Assembly: GCF_023703415.1 (NCBI RefSeq)
Contig: NZ_JAGMTU010000002.1
Location: forward strand, 434,001-498,000
Direction: 5' to 3'
DNA length: 64,000 nt
Source of the DNA: Microbacterium sp. USTB-Y
GTDB taxonomy: Bacteria; Actinomycetota; Actinomycetes; Actinomycetales; Microbacteriaceae
A program made the position numbers and the translations under genes. Every line of letters begins with the position of its first letter. Within the stretch, counting starts at the first letter, position 1. Positions 8,245 through 16,373 of this stretch are shown here, piece after piece. The notes below the pieces were generated by a model. The model worked only from the letters and a program-made list of their open reading frames with translations. It was not told the DNA's origin and did not search any database.

Positions 8245-9273
8245 TCAGGTGCCGACGTCCGCGCCCGCGTCGCGGTACGGGTCCCAGCCGAGGGGTCCCA
8301 CCGGCTCGCCGTCGTACAGCACCGGCGCGCCCTCCGACGCCGGCACCACGGATCCGATCCGGTGGAAGCCCGGCGGCAGCGCGCCGGCGGGGAACGTCGC
8401 GAGCAGCGCGTGGTCCTCGCCTCCGGCCAGTGCACGACGCGGATGCGCGCCGAGGGCCGCCTGCTCGAGCGCGATCGTCACGCCGGAGGCCTCCGCCATC
8501 CGCCCCGCGTCCAGGGCGAGGCCGTCGGAGACGTCCATCATCGCCGTCGCGCCTGCGACCGCTGCCACGGGGCCGAGCCCGATGGGCGGCACCGGGCGCA
8601 CCTGCGCGGCGATCGCCTCCGCCTCGCCCTCGGCGAGCAGCGCGGGATCGACGGGCACCGCGGCGCCCGCCGGATGGAAGCGGCCGAAGAGCACCGACAG
8701 TCCGTGCGCGGCATGTCCCATCTCCCCCGCGATCGCGACGTCGTCACCGACCCGAGCCCCGGCGCGGGTGACCGGCGCCCGCCCCTCCAGATCTCCGAGC
8801 GCCGTGACCGCGATCATCAGCGTCGCCGACACGGTCAGGTCGCCGCCGACGACCGCACAGCCCGGCGCCAGAGCCGCGCAGGCGTCCCTGAATCCGTCGG
8901 CCAGGGCCGCCACGAACGACAGGCGTCGATCCTTCGGCACGGCGAGGGCGACGAGCAGCGCCGTCGGCCGCGCTCCCATCGCGGCGACGTCGGCGAGGTT
9001 GACCGCCGCGGACTTCCAGCCGAGGTCATAGCCCGTCGACCACGCCGCGCGGAAGTCCGGCCCTTCGACGAGGGTGTCGGTGGTCGCCACGACGGAACCC
9101 GAGGGTGCCGCGATGACCGCCGCGTCATCGCCCGGGCCGAGGAGGGCGTCACGACCCGCCGGGGTCCGCGCGAGGATCGTCCGCAGTACACGGCCCTCGC
9201 TCACCTCGCCGATCGTCGGATCCTCGGATCCTGCCGCGACCGCGTCGGGGCCTGGAGCTGAATGGTCCACCAT
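8245..9273 (-). CDS. thiL: Thiamine-monophosphate kinase
   Basis: Phosphorylates thiamine monophosphate to the cofactor thiamine pyrophosphate. The 342-residue protein has the PurM-like ThiL features: GPGDDAAVI near residue 46, TTDTLVEG, the NLADVAAMGA motif, VGGDLT and MDVSDGLALD. It starts 23 nt from the divergent DUF3515 gene and their -10 boxes overlap. Its C-terminus faces rsmD. Confidence 0.95.
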   Translation of the reverse strand: MVDHSAPGPDAVAAGSEDPTIGEVSEGRVLRTILARTPAGRDALLGPGDDAAVIAAPSGSVVATTDTLVEGPDFRAAWSTGYDLGWKSAAVNLADVAAMGARPTALLVALAVPKDRRLSFVAALADGFRDACAALAPGCAVVGGDLTVSATLMIAVTALGDLEGRAPVTRAGARVGDDVAIAGEMGHAAHGLSVLFGRFHPAGAAVPVDPALLAEGEAEAIAAQVRPVPPIGLGPVAAVAGATAMMDVSDGLALDAGRMAEASGVTIALEQAALGAHPRRALAGGEDHALLATFPAGALPPGFHRIGSVVPASEGAPVLYDGEPVGPLGWDPYRDAGADVGT

Positions 9274-9280
9274 GGTGTCA

Positions 9281-9290
9281 ACGGTAGCCT
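9281..9290. promoter_or_regulatory. Overlapping divergent -10 boxes for thiL and the DUF3515 gene
   Basis: On the minus strand TACCGT (9281-9286) lies 7 nt before the thiL ATG. On the plus strand TAGCCT (9285-9290) lies 6 nt before the DUF3515 ATG. The two hexamers share two bases, so RNA polymerase can occupy only one at a time if both are real. Confidence 0.4.
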
Positions 9291-9296
9291 GGAGGG

Positions 9297-9812
9297 ATGC
9301 CCCGTCGTCTCGCCGTCGTCACCGTCCTCGTGCTCGCGGCAGGGCTCCTCGCCGGCTGCAGCTCGACCGTTCACCTCAACCCGGCGGACGACGCGAACGA
9401 CCCGCGCTGCGCCGATGTCACGGTGCGCCTCAAGAACGTGCCTTCGATCGACGGTCACGACCGGCGCTGGACGGACGCCCAGTCGACGGCGGCGTGGGGC
9501 GACCCGTCGGTGGTGCTGCTCACCTGCGGTCTGCCCGAGGCGGAGCCCACGAGCGCCCTCCAGTGCATCACCCGGCAGGGCATCGACTGGCTCGTGGACG
9601 ACTCCCGGAGTCCCAACCTCACGCTCACGACCTACGGTCGCAAGCCGGCCGTGCAGCTGTTCATCAACAGCAAGCCGGGATCCGGCGTGAGCGGCAACGA
9701 CGTCATCGACAACAAGAGCCTCGCCGCCGCGATCGCCACGATCCCGGCCACCCACGCCTGCATCGAGCGGCCCGGGGCGGATCCGACACCCGCCCCGAGC
9801 CCGTCGAACTAA
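9297..9812 (+). CDS. DUF3515 family lipoprotein
   Basis: A 171-residue exported lipoprotein. It has an N-terminal signal (residues 1-20) with lipobox LAGC and lipidated Cys21, then a DUF3515-like domain with three further Cys (residues about 42, 81 and 90) that could form a disulfide, and a Pro/Ser-rich tail. DUF3515 genes sit between ddl and thiL in many actinobacteria, which suggests a cell-envelope role, but none is established. It is transcribed opposite to both neighbours. Confidence 0.85.
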   Translation: MPRRLAVVTVLVLAAGLLAGCSSTVHLNPADDANDPRCADVTVRLKNVPSIDGHDRRWTDAQSTAAWGDPSVVLLTCGLPEAEPTSALQCITRQGIDWLVDDSRSPNLTLTTYGRKPAVQLFINSKPGSGVSGNDVIDNKSLAAAIATIPATHACIERPGADPTPAPSPSN

Positions 9813-9842
9813 CGGCTCCGTCGCTCCGGGGCGCGCGTCGGA

Positions 9843-10925
9843 CTAGCGACGCAGCCCCGCCTCGATCAGCTCCGTGATGAGGTCCCGGTAGCTGAGCCCG
9901 GAGGCGATCCAGCACTTCGGGAACATCGAGATCGGCGTGAAGCCCGGCATCGTGTTCAGCTCGTTGACGACGAGGGTGCCCTCCGCGGTCAGGAACATGT
10001 CCACGCGCGCCAGGCCGCGTCCGTCGACCGCCTCGAACGCGCGGATCCCGGCGTCCTGGATCGCTGCGATCTCGGCGTCGGCGAGCTCGGCCGGGCAGAC
10101 CACGTCCACGCCGTCGCCGCCGAGGTACTTGCCCTCGAAGTCGTAGAAGCCGCGCGAGGTCAGCACGATCTCACCGGGCACCGACGCACGCGCGCCGTCC
10201 GCGCCCTCGAGGATCGCGACCTCGATCTCGCGTCCGACGACACCGCTCTCGATGAGCACCTTGTCGTCCTCGGCGAGGGCGATCCGCATCGCCGCGTCGA
10301 ACTCCGCGGGCTCCGTGACCTTCGAGACGCCGACGCTGGATCCGGCCCGGGCGGGCTTAACGAAGACCGGGAGACCGAGCTCGGCGGCCGCCGCGCGCAC
10401 GCCCTCGGCGTCCTGCGCCCACTGCCGTGCGCGCACGGTGATCCACGGCGCCACGGCGATGCCGGCCGCCTGCAGGGCGATCTTCATGAAGTGCTTGTCC
10501 ATGCACAGCGCCGAGTCGAGCACTCCGCCGCCCGCATACGGCACCTCGAGGGTGTCGAAGTAGCCCTGCAGCGTGCCGTCCTCGCCGTGCGGGCCGTGCA
10601 GCAGCGGCAGCACCACGTCGATCGGGCCGAGGTCGTCCACCGCGCCGTCGGCGCGCGTCACGCGCAGCGTGCGGACCCCGCCGGGCTCCGGCCACTGGAT
10701 CCGGGTGCCGTTGTCGGCGACCTCGGGCAGATGCGCGGCGTCGAGCGGGAACTTGTCCGGCTCGTCGTCCTCGAGGACGAAGGCGCCCTCACGGGTGATC
10801 CCGACCGGGATGACGTCGTACCGCTCGCGGTCAAGCGCCCGCAGCACCCCTCCCGCCGTGGCGGAACTGATCGAATGCTCGCTGGAGCGCCCTCCGAAGA
10901 GCACCACCACCGTCTGCTTGTCCAT
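9843..10925 (-). CDS. ddl: D-alanine--D-alanine ligase
   Basis: ATP-grasp ligase making D-Ala-D-Ala for the peptidoglycan stem peptide. The 360-residue protein starts MDKQTVVVLFGGRSSEHS, a typical Ddl N-terminus with the GGRSSEH motif, and shows HGPHGEDGTLQG, KPARAGSSVGVSKV, and the metal/ATP-binding VNELNTMPGFTP. The ATG at 10925 lies inside the 3' end of gpsA (95-nt overlap). It is the last gene of the leftward murA-plsC-gpsA-ddl group. Confidence 0.96.
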   Translation of the reverse strand: MDKQTVVVLFGGRSSEHSISSATAGGVLRALDRERYDVIPVGITREGAFVLEDDEPDKFPLDAAHLPEVADNGTRIQWPEPGGVRTLRVTRADGAVDDLGPIDVVLPLLHGPHGEDGTLQGYFDTLEVPYAGGGVLDSALCMDKHFMKIALQAAGIAVAPWITVRARQWAQDAEGVRAAAAELGLPVFVKPARAGSSVGVSKVTEPAEFDAAMRIALAEDDKVLIESGVVGREIEVAILEGADGARASVPGEIVLTSRGFYDFEGKYLGGDGVDVVCPAELADAEIAAIQDAGIRAFEAVDGRGLARVDMFLTAEGTLVVNELNTMPGFTPISMFPKCWIASGLSYRDLITELIEAGLRR

Positions 10926-11982
10926 TGCCCGTCCCTTCCCCCTGAGGGGTGTCGTCGTCGGTGGTCAGATGGGGGGCGATGTCGCGCGGGTCCATGGCGC
11001 CGTCCAGCACCATCTTCACCTGCTCGACGATCGGCATCTCCACGCCGGCGGCGCGGGCCAGCTGCAGCACCGGAGCGACGGACGCGAGTCCCTCGGCCGT
11101 CTGCTGCATCTGCTTGACCACGTCCTGGAAGCTGTATCCCTGGCCGAGCAGGCGCCCGGCCGTGTTGTTGCGGCTGAGCGGCGACTGGCACGTCGCGATC
11201 AGGTCGCCGAGGCCGGCGAGACCCTGCAGGGTCCCCGGCTGCGCGCCGTTCGCCACCGCGAAGTCGGTCATCTCGACCAGTCCCCGGGTGATGATCGACG
11301 CTTTGGTGTTCTCGCCGTAGCCGACGCCGTCGACGATGCCGATGGCCACCGCGATGAGGTTCTTCAGCACGCCGCCGAACTCGGTGCCGATGACGTCGGT
11401 GTTCACGAAGCTGCGGAAGTAGCGATTGCGCGCGGTGCGCGCGACGATGTCGGCCGTCTCCTGGCTGTTCGAGGCGATCACCGCCGCCGTCGGCTGTTCG
11501 CGGGCGATCTCGAGGGCGAGGTTCGGTCCGCTCGCCACCGCGATGCGGTCGGGATCGCAGCCCAGCTCCTGCTCGATGACCTGGCTCATCCGCAGGCCGG
11601 AGCTCTTCTCCACGCCCTTCATGAGGCTGACCACCGGGATGTCGGAGCCCTGCAACAGCGGACGCAGCGCCTTGAGGTTCTCACGCAGGGTCTGGCTCGG
11701 GACCGACAGGTACACCTGCTCGGCTCCGGCGACGGCCTCGACGAGATGATGCGTGGCCGTCATGTTGCGCGGCAGGTTGATCCCGGACAGATACTGGGAG
11801 TTCCGCTTGGCCTCGGCGATCTCGTGGGCCAGCTCCTGCCGGCGCGCCCACATCGTCACCTGGGCGCCCCCGTCGGCGAGGATCTTGCCGAAAGTGGTCC
11901 CCCAGCTGCCGGCGCCGATCACCGTGACCCTGGGCCCGAGCGGGATCGAGGCCGTGCGGGGCTGCGCGTTCCTAGGAGTCAA
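10831..11982 (-). CDS. gpsA: NAD(P)H-dependent glycerol-3-phosphate dehydrogenase
   Basis: Reduces dihydroxyacetone phosphate to sn-glycerol-3-phosphate for phospholipid synthesis. The 383-residue protein has the Rossmann motif VIGAGSWGTTFGK, the conserved SLMKGVE segment, FGGVLKNLIAVAIGI with catalytic Lys, and GLAGLGDLIATC. It starts at TTG 11982, preceded by AGAAGGAG; there is no ATG or GTG upstream of the Rossmann fold. The family core ends about residue 347; the last 36 residues are a Gly/Arg-rich extension encoded in the 95-nt overlap with ddl. The upstream partner plsC uses the product, so the pairing fits. Confidence 0.95.
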   Translation of the reverse strand: MTPRNAQPRTASIPLGPRVTVIGAGSWGTTFGKILADGGAQVTMWARRQELAHEIAEAKRNSQYLSGINLPRNMTATHHLVEAVAGAEQVYLSVPSQTLRENLKALRPLLQGSDIPVVSLMKGVEKSSGLRMSQVIEQELGCDPDRIAVASGPNLALEIAREQPTAAVIASNSQETADIVARTARNRYFRSFVNTDVIGTEFGGVLKNLIAVAIGIVDGVGYGENTKASIITRGLVEMTDFAVANGAQPGTLQGLAGLGDLIATCQSPLSRNNTAGRLLGQGYSFQDVVKQMQQTAEGLASVAPVLQLARAAGVEMPIVEQVKMVLDGAMDPRDIAPHLTTDDDTPQGEGTGNGQADGGGALRRALQRAFDQFRHGGRGAAGA

Positions 11983-12724
11983 GGCGCCCCGTCTCCTTCT
12001 GCCCGTGCTCGGCCGGGTTCCACCGCTGGGCCGGGGCCTTCTCGCCGCGCACCTCTTCGAGGAGGGCGGTGATCGCCGCCATCAGCCGCTCGGTCGCCTC
12101 GATCAGCGCGGCGTTCTCGCCCGCGCGGTCGTACAGGTCGGAGATGTCGACCGGATCCCCGATCACGACGTCGATCTTCTTGCGCGGCGGCCAGAGGCTG
12201 AGCCCCTTCTGGTAGCGGCCCATGATGTTCTGGGTGCCCCACTGCGCCATCGGGATCAGGGGGATCCGCCCGGCGAGGGCGAGGCGCACGGCGCCCGACT
12301 TGCCGCGCATCGGCCACAGCTCCGGATCGCGCGTGAGCGTTCCCTCGGGATACACGATCACACCGCGACCGTGCTCGACGAGCTCCTTCGACTGCGCGAT
12401 GGTCTGCTTCGCCGCGGCCACGGATGTCGCCCGCGCCACGGGGATCATCCCCGTGCCGCGCAGCGCCCAGCCCAGCACGGGCACGCGGAACAGGCTCTCC
12501 TTCGCCATGAAGCGCGGGGCGCGGCCGAGCCGCCAGACGGCGACGGCCACGATCAGCGGGTCGAACTCGGAGTAGTGGTTCGGCGCCAGCACGAAGGCTC
12601 CGGAGCGCGGCAGCTTCTCGGCGCCGCGGAAGCGGATCTTCGCGAGGAAGGAGACGAAGGGCACCACGAAGACCGCCAGGAACCAGAACAGGCTCGGGCG
12701 GGTCTTCTCGGCGGTCGCGCGCAT
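11972..12724 (-). CDS. plsC: 1-acyl-sn-glycerol-3-phosphate acyltransferase (PlsC-like)
   Basis: Acylates lysophosphatidic acid to phosphatidic acid at the membrane. The 250-residue protein has an N-terminal hydrophobic anchor (residues 11-28), the acyltransferase HX4D motif in NHYSEFD, the PEGT motif (VYPEGTLTRD) and the GRIPLIPMAQWG block. It begins 1 nt after murA ends and overlaps the TTG start of gpsA by 11 nt, so murA-plsC-gpsA-ddl looks like one operon joining wall and lipid synthesis. Confidence 0.93.
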   Translation of the reverse strand: MRATAEKTRPSLFWFLAVFVVPFVSFLAKIRFRGAEKLPRSGAFVLAPNHYSEFDPLIVAVAVWRLGRAPRFMAKESLFRVPVLGWALRGTGMIPVARATSVAAAKQTIAQSKELVEHGRGVIVYPEGTLTRDPELWPMRGKSGAVRLALAGRIPLIPMAQWGTQNIMGRYQKGLSLWPPRKKIDVVIGDPVDISDLYDRAGENAALIEATERLMAAITALLEEVRGEKAPAQRWNPAEHGQKETGRLDS

Positions 12725-12725
12725 C

Positions 12726-14084
12726 TCAGCCGATCACGTCGAAGTCGGCACCCAGCGCGGTGAGCTTGTCGAGGAACTTCTCGTAGCCGCGGCTGAGGAT
12801 GTCGACACCCGAGACCTTGGACTCGCCGGTCGCCGTGAGCGCCGCGATGACGTGGCTGTAGCCGCCGCGCAGGTCGGGAACGACGATGTCGGCGCCGTGC
12901 AGCGGGGTCGGGCCGGTGATGACGGCGGCCTGCTCGAGGTCGCGGCGGGCCACGCGGCGAGGGCCGTCCTGCAGACCGTGCGGGTGCACGACGATGTCGG
13001 CGCCCATCTTCACCAGCGCGGCCGTGAAGCCCATCCGGTTCTCGTACACGGTCTCGTGCACGACCGAGCGGCCGGGTGCCTGCGTGAGGGCGACCACGAG
13101 CGGCTGCTGCCAGTCGGTCATGAAGCCGGGGTGGACGTCGGTCTCGACGATGACGGGCTTCAGCTCGCCGTCGCGGCGGAACAGGATCCCGTCCTCGCGC
13201 ACGTCGAACCAGCCGCCCGCCTTGCGGAAGACGTTGAGGAAGGTCAGCATCTCCTGCTGCTTGGCGCCTCCGACGAAGATCTCACCGTCGGTGGCCAGCG
13301 CGGCGCAGGCCCAGGAGGCCGCCTCGTTGCGGTCGAAGATCGACCGGTGGTCGTAGCCGCGGAGCGTCTCGACGCCCTCGATGAGGATGACCCGGTTCGG
13401 CTCGTAGGAGATGATCGCGCCCATCTTCTGCAGCACCGCGATGAGATCCATGATCTCGGGCTCGATCGCCGCGTTGCGCAGCTCGGTCTGGCCCTGGGCG
13501 CGCACCGCGGTGAGCAGCACCTGCTCGGTCGCGCCCACGCTCGGATACGGCAGGTGGATGTTCGCGCCCTTCAGTCCGTTCGGCGCGGAGAGGCGGATGC
13601 CGCTGGGCAGCTTCTCGACGACCGCGCCGAACTTGCGCAGCGCGTCGAGGTGGAAGTCGATGGGGCGGTCGCCGATGCGGCAGCCGCCGAGGTCGGGGAT
13701 GAAGGCCTGGCCGAGACGGTGCAGGAGCGGGCCGCAGAACAGGATCGGGATCCGTGAGGCCCCCGCGTGCGCGTCGATCTCCTCGAAATGCGCCGACTCG
13801 ACGTCGCTCGGGTCGAACACGAGCGCGCCGGGCTCGTCGCCCTCGGTGACGCGCACGCCGTGCACCTCGAGCAGCGAGCGCACCACGGCGACGTCGCTCA
13901 GGTCGGGGACGTCGCGCAGCGTGCTCGCGGTCTCGCCGAGGAGGGTCGCGACCATCGCCTTGGTCGCGAGGTTCTTCGCGCCCTTCACGTCCACCCGGCC
14001 GTGCAGTGGACGTCCGCCGCGGATTGCCAGTACGTCGCCCGAGGGCTTCGAAGCGAGCGTGGTCTCGTGCAGCGGTGTCGTCAT
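12726..14084 (-). CDS. murA: UDP-N-acetylglucosamine 1-carboxyvinyltransferase
   Basis: First committed step of peptidoglycan synthesis: transfers enolpyruvate from PEP to UDP-GlcNAc. The 452-residue protein has the KGAKNLATKAM segment (catalytic Lys) and the flexible loop GGCRIGDRP with Cys135, the residue attacked by fosfomycin; a Cys rather than Asp here predicts a fosfomycin-sensitive enzyme. The RGGYSHVIAAL block completes the EPSP-synthase fold. It leads the murA-plsC-gpsA-ddl group. Confidence 0.96.
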   Translation of the reverse strand: MTTPLHETTLASKPSGDVLAIRGGRPLHGRVDVKGAKNLATKAMVATLLGETASTLRDVPDLSDVAVVRSLLEVHGVRVTEGDEPGALVFDPSDVESAHFEEIDAHAGASRIPILFCGPLLHRLGQAFIPDLGGCRIGDRPIDFHLDALRKFGAVVEKLPSGIRLSAPNGLKGANIHLPYPSVGATEQVLLTAVRAQGQTELRNAAIEPEIMDLIAVLQKMGAIISYEPNRVILIEGVETLRGYDHRSIFDRNEAASWACAALATDGEIFVGGAKQQEMLTFLNVFRKAGGWFDVREDGILFRRDGELKPVIVETDVHPGFMTDWQQPLVVALTQAPGRSVVHETVYENRMGFTAALVKMGADIVVHPHGLQDGPRRVARRDLEQAAVITGPTPLHGADIVVPDLRGGYSHVIAALTATGESKVSGVDILSRGYEKFLDKLTALGADFDVIG

Positions 14085-14101
14085 TCAGGGCCTCTTCTTG
14101 T

Positions 14102-14158
14102 GGAACGGGCGCGGCCGGAGCCGCCGGGCGGATGCCCTGGGCTCACGGCCGCGTCCGG
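14102..14158 (-). terminator. Stem-loop downstream of leuCD
   Basis: A long imperfect inverted repeat: 14106-14117 pairs with 14146-14157 (one G-T pair), with inner GAGCC/GGCTC and GGGC/GCCC stems. It lies in the 75-nt gap between the leuD stop and the murA start and is the best candidate for the leuCD terminator; it could also lie in the murA leader. Confidence 0.45.
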
Positions 14159-14159
14159 T

Positions 14160-14756
14160 TCAGAGAACAGGAAGCGTACGTGGCCGCCACGACTCGCGGC
14201 GGGCCTCGAACTGCGCGATCTTGTCTTCGTTGCGCAGCGTGAGCCCGATGTCATCGAGCCCTTCGAGGAGCCGCCATCTAGTGTAATCGTCGATCCCGAT
14301 GGAGGTCTGGAAGTCGCCGATCGTGGCGGTGCGCGCCTCGAGATCGACCGTGATCTCCCGGCCGGGATCCTCGTCGATCAGCGCCCAGATCCGCTCGATG
14401 TCGGCCTCCTCGACGGTCGCCGCGAGCAGGCCCTGCTTGCCGGAGTTCCCCCGGAAGATGTCGGCGAACCGGGGGCTCAGCACGACCGCGAAGCCGTAGT
14501 CGCGCAGCGCCCAGACCGCGTGCTCGCGGCTGGATCCGGTGCCGAAGTCGGGTCCGGCGACGAGCACGGACGCGTTCCGGAACGGCTCCTGGTTGAGCAC
14601 GAAGTCGGGATCCTGACGCCAGGCGTGGAACAGCGCGTCGTCGAAGCCCGTCTTGGTGACGCGCTTCAGGAACACCGCGGGGATGATCTGGTCCGTGTCG
14701 ACGTTGGAGCGCTTCAGCGGCGCGGCGACACCGGTGTGGGTGGTGAACTTCTCCAT
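14160..14756 (-). CDS. leuD: 3-isopropylmalate dehydratase small subunit
   Basis: Small subunit of isopropylmalate isomerase in leucine biosynthesis, partner of LeuC. The 198-residue product has [15 protein letters not shown] near the start and [17 protein letters not shown], the swivel-domain substrate loop. The frame stays open far upstream inside leuC, but ATG 14756 (MEKFTTHTG) matches the family start and lies 2 nt after the leuC stop, indicating coupled translation. Confidence 0.97.
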   Translation of the reverse strand: MEKFTTHTGVAAPLKRSNVDTDQIIPAVFLKRVTKTGFDDALFHAWRQDPDFVLNQEPFRNASVLVAGPDFGTGSSREHAVWALRDYGFAVVLSPRFADIFRGNSGKQGLLAATVEEADIERIWALIDEDPGREITVDLEARTATIGDFQTSIGIDDYTRWRLLEGLDDIGLTLRNEDKIAQFEARRESWRPRTLPVL

Positions 14757-14758
14757 GA

Positions 14759-16198
14759 TCAGGCCTCCTGCCCGTTCTCGACGAGGTCGCTCGGGCTGGA
14801 CAGCGTGCCGCGCACGGCGGTCGCGGCCGCGACCAGCGGCGACACCAGGTGCGTGCGTCCGCCCTTGCCCTGCCGGCCCTCGAAGTTGCGGTTCGAGGTG
14901 GACGCGCAGCGCTCCCCCGGGGCGAGCTGGTCGGGGTTCATCCCCAGGCACATCGAGCAGCCGGCGAAGCGCCACTCGGCGCCGAAGTCGGTGAAGACCT
15001 TGTCCAGTCCCTCGGCCTCGGCCTCGAGGCGCACGCGGGCGGATCCGGGGACCACCATGACGCGCACGCCGTCGGCCTTCTTCTTGCCCTGGATGACCGA
15101 GGCGAAAGCGCGGAGATCCTCGATCCGGCTGTTCGTGCACGATCCCATGAAGACCGCGTCGACCTTCACCTCCTTGAGCGGGGTGCCCGGAGTCAGGTCC
15201 ATGTACTCGAGCGCACGCTCGGCGGCGCTGCGCTCGTTCGGGTCGACGATGTCGGCGGGGTCCGGCACGTCCGCGGACAGGGAGACGCCCTGACCGGGGT
15301 TCGTCCCCCAGGTGACGAACGGCTCGAGCGCGTCCGCGTCGATGAACACCTCGGCGTCGTACGTCGCGCCCTCGTCGGTGGGCAGGGTGCGCCAGTAGGC
15401 GACCGCGTCGTCCCAGTCCTGCCCCTGCGGCGCGTGGGGCTTCCCCTGCACGTACGCGAAGGTGGTCTCGTCGGGGGCCACCATGCCGGCCCGGGCGCCG
15501 GCCTCGATCGACATGTTGCAGATCGTCATGCGACCCTCCATGGAGAGGGCGCGGATCGCGCTGCCGCGGTACTCGAGCACGTAGCCCTGTCCCCCGCCGG
15601 TGCCGATCTTCGCGATCACCGCGAGGATGATGTCCTTCGCGGTGACACCGGGGCGCAGGGTCCCCTCGACGGTGATCGCCATGGTCTTGAACGGCTTCAG
15701 CGGCAGCGTCTGCGTGGCCATGACGTGCTCGACCTCGCTCGTGCCGATGCCGAAGGCCATCGCGCCGAACGCACCGTGCGTGGACGTGTGCGAGTCCCCG
15801 CAGACCACGGTGATGCCGGGCATGGTGAGACCGAGCTGGGGTCCGACGACGTGCACGATGCCCTGCTCGGCGTCACCCAGCGAGTGCAGGCGCACGCCGA
15901 ACTCCTCGGCGTTGCGACGCAGCGTCTCGATCTGGGTGCGGCTGGTGAGGTCGGCGATCGGCTTGTCGATCGCCAGCGTCGGAGTGTTGTGGTCCTCGGT
16001 GGCGATGGTCAGATCGAGGCGGCGCAGCGGGCGCCCCTCGGTGCGCAGGCCGTCGAAGGCCTGGGGGCTGGTGACCTCGTGCACGAGGTGCAGGTCGATG
16101 TAGATGAGGTCGGGCTCGCCGTTCTCGCCCTTCACGACGAGGTGGTCGTCCCAGACCTTCTCGGCCAGGGTCCGGGGGCGGGGGGCTGCGTCATTCAT
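14759..16198 (-). CDS. leuC: 3-isopropylmalate dehydratase large subunit
   Basis: Aconitase-family subunit that isomerises 2- and 3-isopropylmalate in leucine synthesis. The 479-residue protein has the [4Fe-4S] ligands in GSCTNSR and CSMCLG, plus [14 protein letters not shown] and the [12 protein letters not shown] start. It is translated from ATG 16198 after GGAGAAG. A Leu-rich leader peptide (16257-16304) and hairpin lie in the 5' leader, pointing to leucine-responsive control. Confidence 0.97.
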   Translation of the reverse strand: MNDAAPRPRTLAEKVWDDHLVVKGENGEPDLIYIDLHLVHEVTSPQAFDGLRTEGRPLRRLDLTIATEDHNTPTLAIDKPIADLTSRTQIETLRRNAEEFGVRLHSLGDAEQGIVHVVGPQLGLTMPGITVVCGDSHTSTHGAFGAMAFGIGTSEVEHVMATQTLPLKPFKTMAITVEGTLRPGVTAKDIILAVIAKIGTGGGQGYVLEYRGSAIRALSMEGRMTICNMSIEAGARAGMVAPDETTFAYVQGKPHAPQGQDWDDAVAYWRTLPTDEGATYDAEVFIDADALEPFVTWGTNPGQGVSLSADVPDPADIVDPNERSAAERALEYMDLTPGTPLKEVKVDAVFMGSCTNSRIEDLRAFASVIQGKKKADGVRVMVVPGSARVRLEAEAEGLDKVFTDFGAEWRFAGCSMCLGMNPDQLAPGERCASTSNRNFEGRQGKGGRTHLVSPLVAAATAVRGTLSSPSDLVENGQEA

Positions 16199-16240
16199 GC
16201 GTGCTTCTCCAGAGGGTCAAGGTGCGGCCCACGCGAGACT

Positions 16241-16278
16241 CCGCGGCGAGAGAGGCCTAGATCGAGGTCTCGCCGCGG
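16241..16278 (-). promoter_or_regulatory. Leader hairpin of leuCD
   Basis: Perfect 11-bp inverted repeat: arms 16268-16278 (inside the leader ORF, covering the Arg-Gly-Glu codons) and 16241-16251 (after its stop). In RNA the stem is CCGCGGCGAGA / TCTCGCCGCGG. A ribosome stalled on the Leu codons just upstream would cover part of the 5' arm. The same arrangement, with two compensatory base-pair changes, occurs before leuA. Confidence 0.65.
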
Positions 16279-16304
16279 CTGCTAAGGAGAAGCACCGCCT
16301 GCAT
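16257..16304 (-). CDS. leuC leader peptide, 15 aa
   Basis: A short ORF reading MQAVLLLSSRGETSI then TAG. It has three consecutive Leu codons (CTT CTC CTT) and lies 58 nt upstream of leuC. It is closely similar to the leader before leuA (LLLSS-R-E-T-I against LLLSC-R-E-S-I). A TAAGCT box 7 nt before the ATG suggests the start codon is the 5' end of the mRNA. The role inferred is leucine sensing by ribosome stalling, as for amino-acid attenuators. Confidence 0.7.
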   Translation of the reverse strand: MQAVLLLSSRGETSI

Positions 16305-16311
16305 GGCCACG

Positions 16312-16317
16312 AGCTTA
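16312..16317 (-). promoter_or_regulatory. Putative -10 box for the leuCD leader
   Basis: TAAGCT on the minus strand, 7 nt before the leader-peptide ATG. The expected -35 position falls inside the large perfect hairpin at 16316-16362, so promoter and hairpin overlap. Confidence 0.45.
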
Positions 16318-16362
16318 CCCCCGGTCAGGGTGGGTGTTTCCCACCCACCCTGACCGGGGGTA
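16316..16362. terminator. Perfect 21-bp hairpin between terC and leuCD
   Basis: Arms 16316-16336 and 16342-16362 are exact reverse complements over 21 bp with a 5-nt loop (TTTCC). It lies 11 nt past the terC stop, so it most likely terminates the leftward terC transcript. There is no T-run after it. It also overlaps the putative leuCD promoter, so a DNA-level operator role is possible. Confidence 0.7.
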
Positions 16363-16373
16363 GAGGCGTGCGG

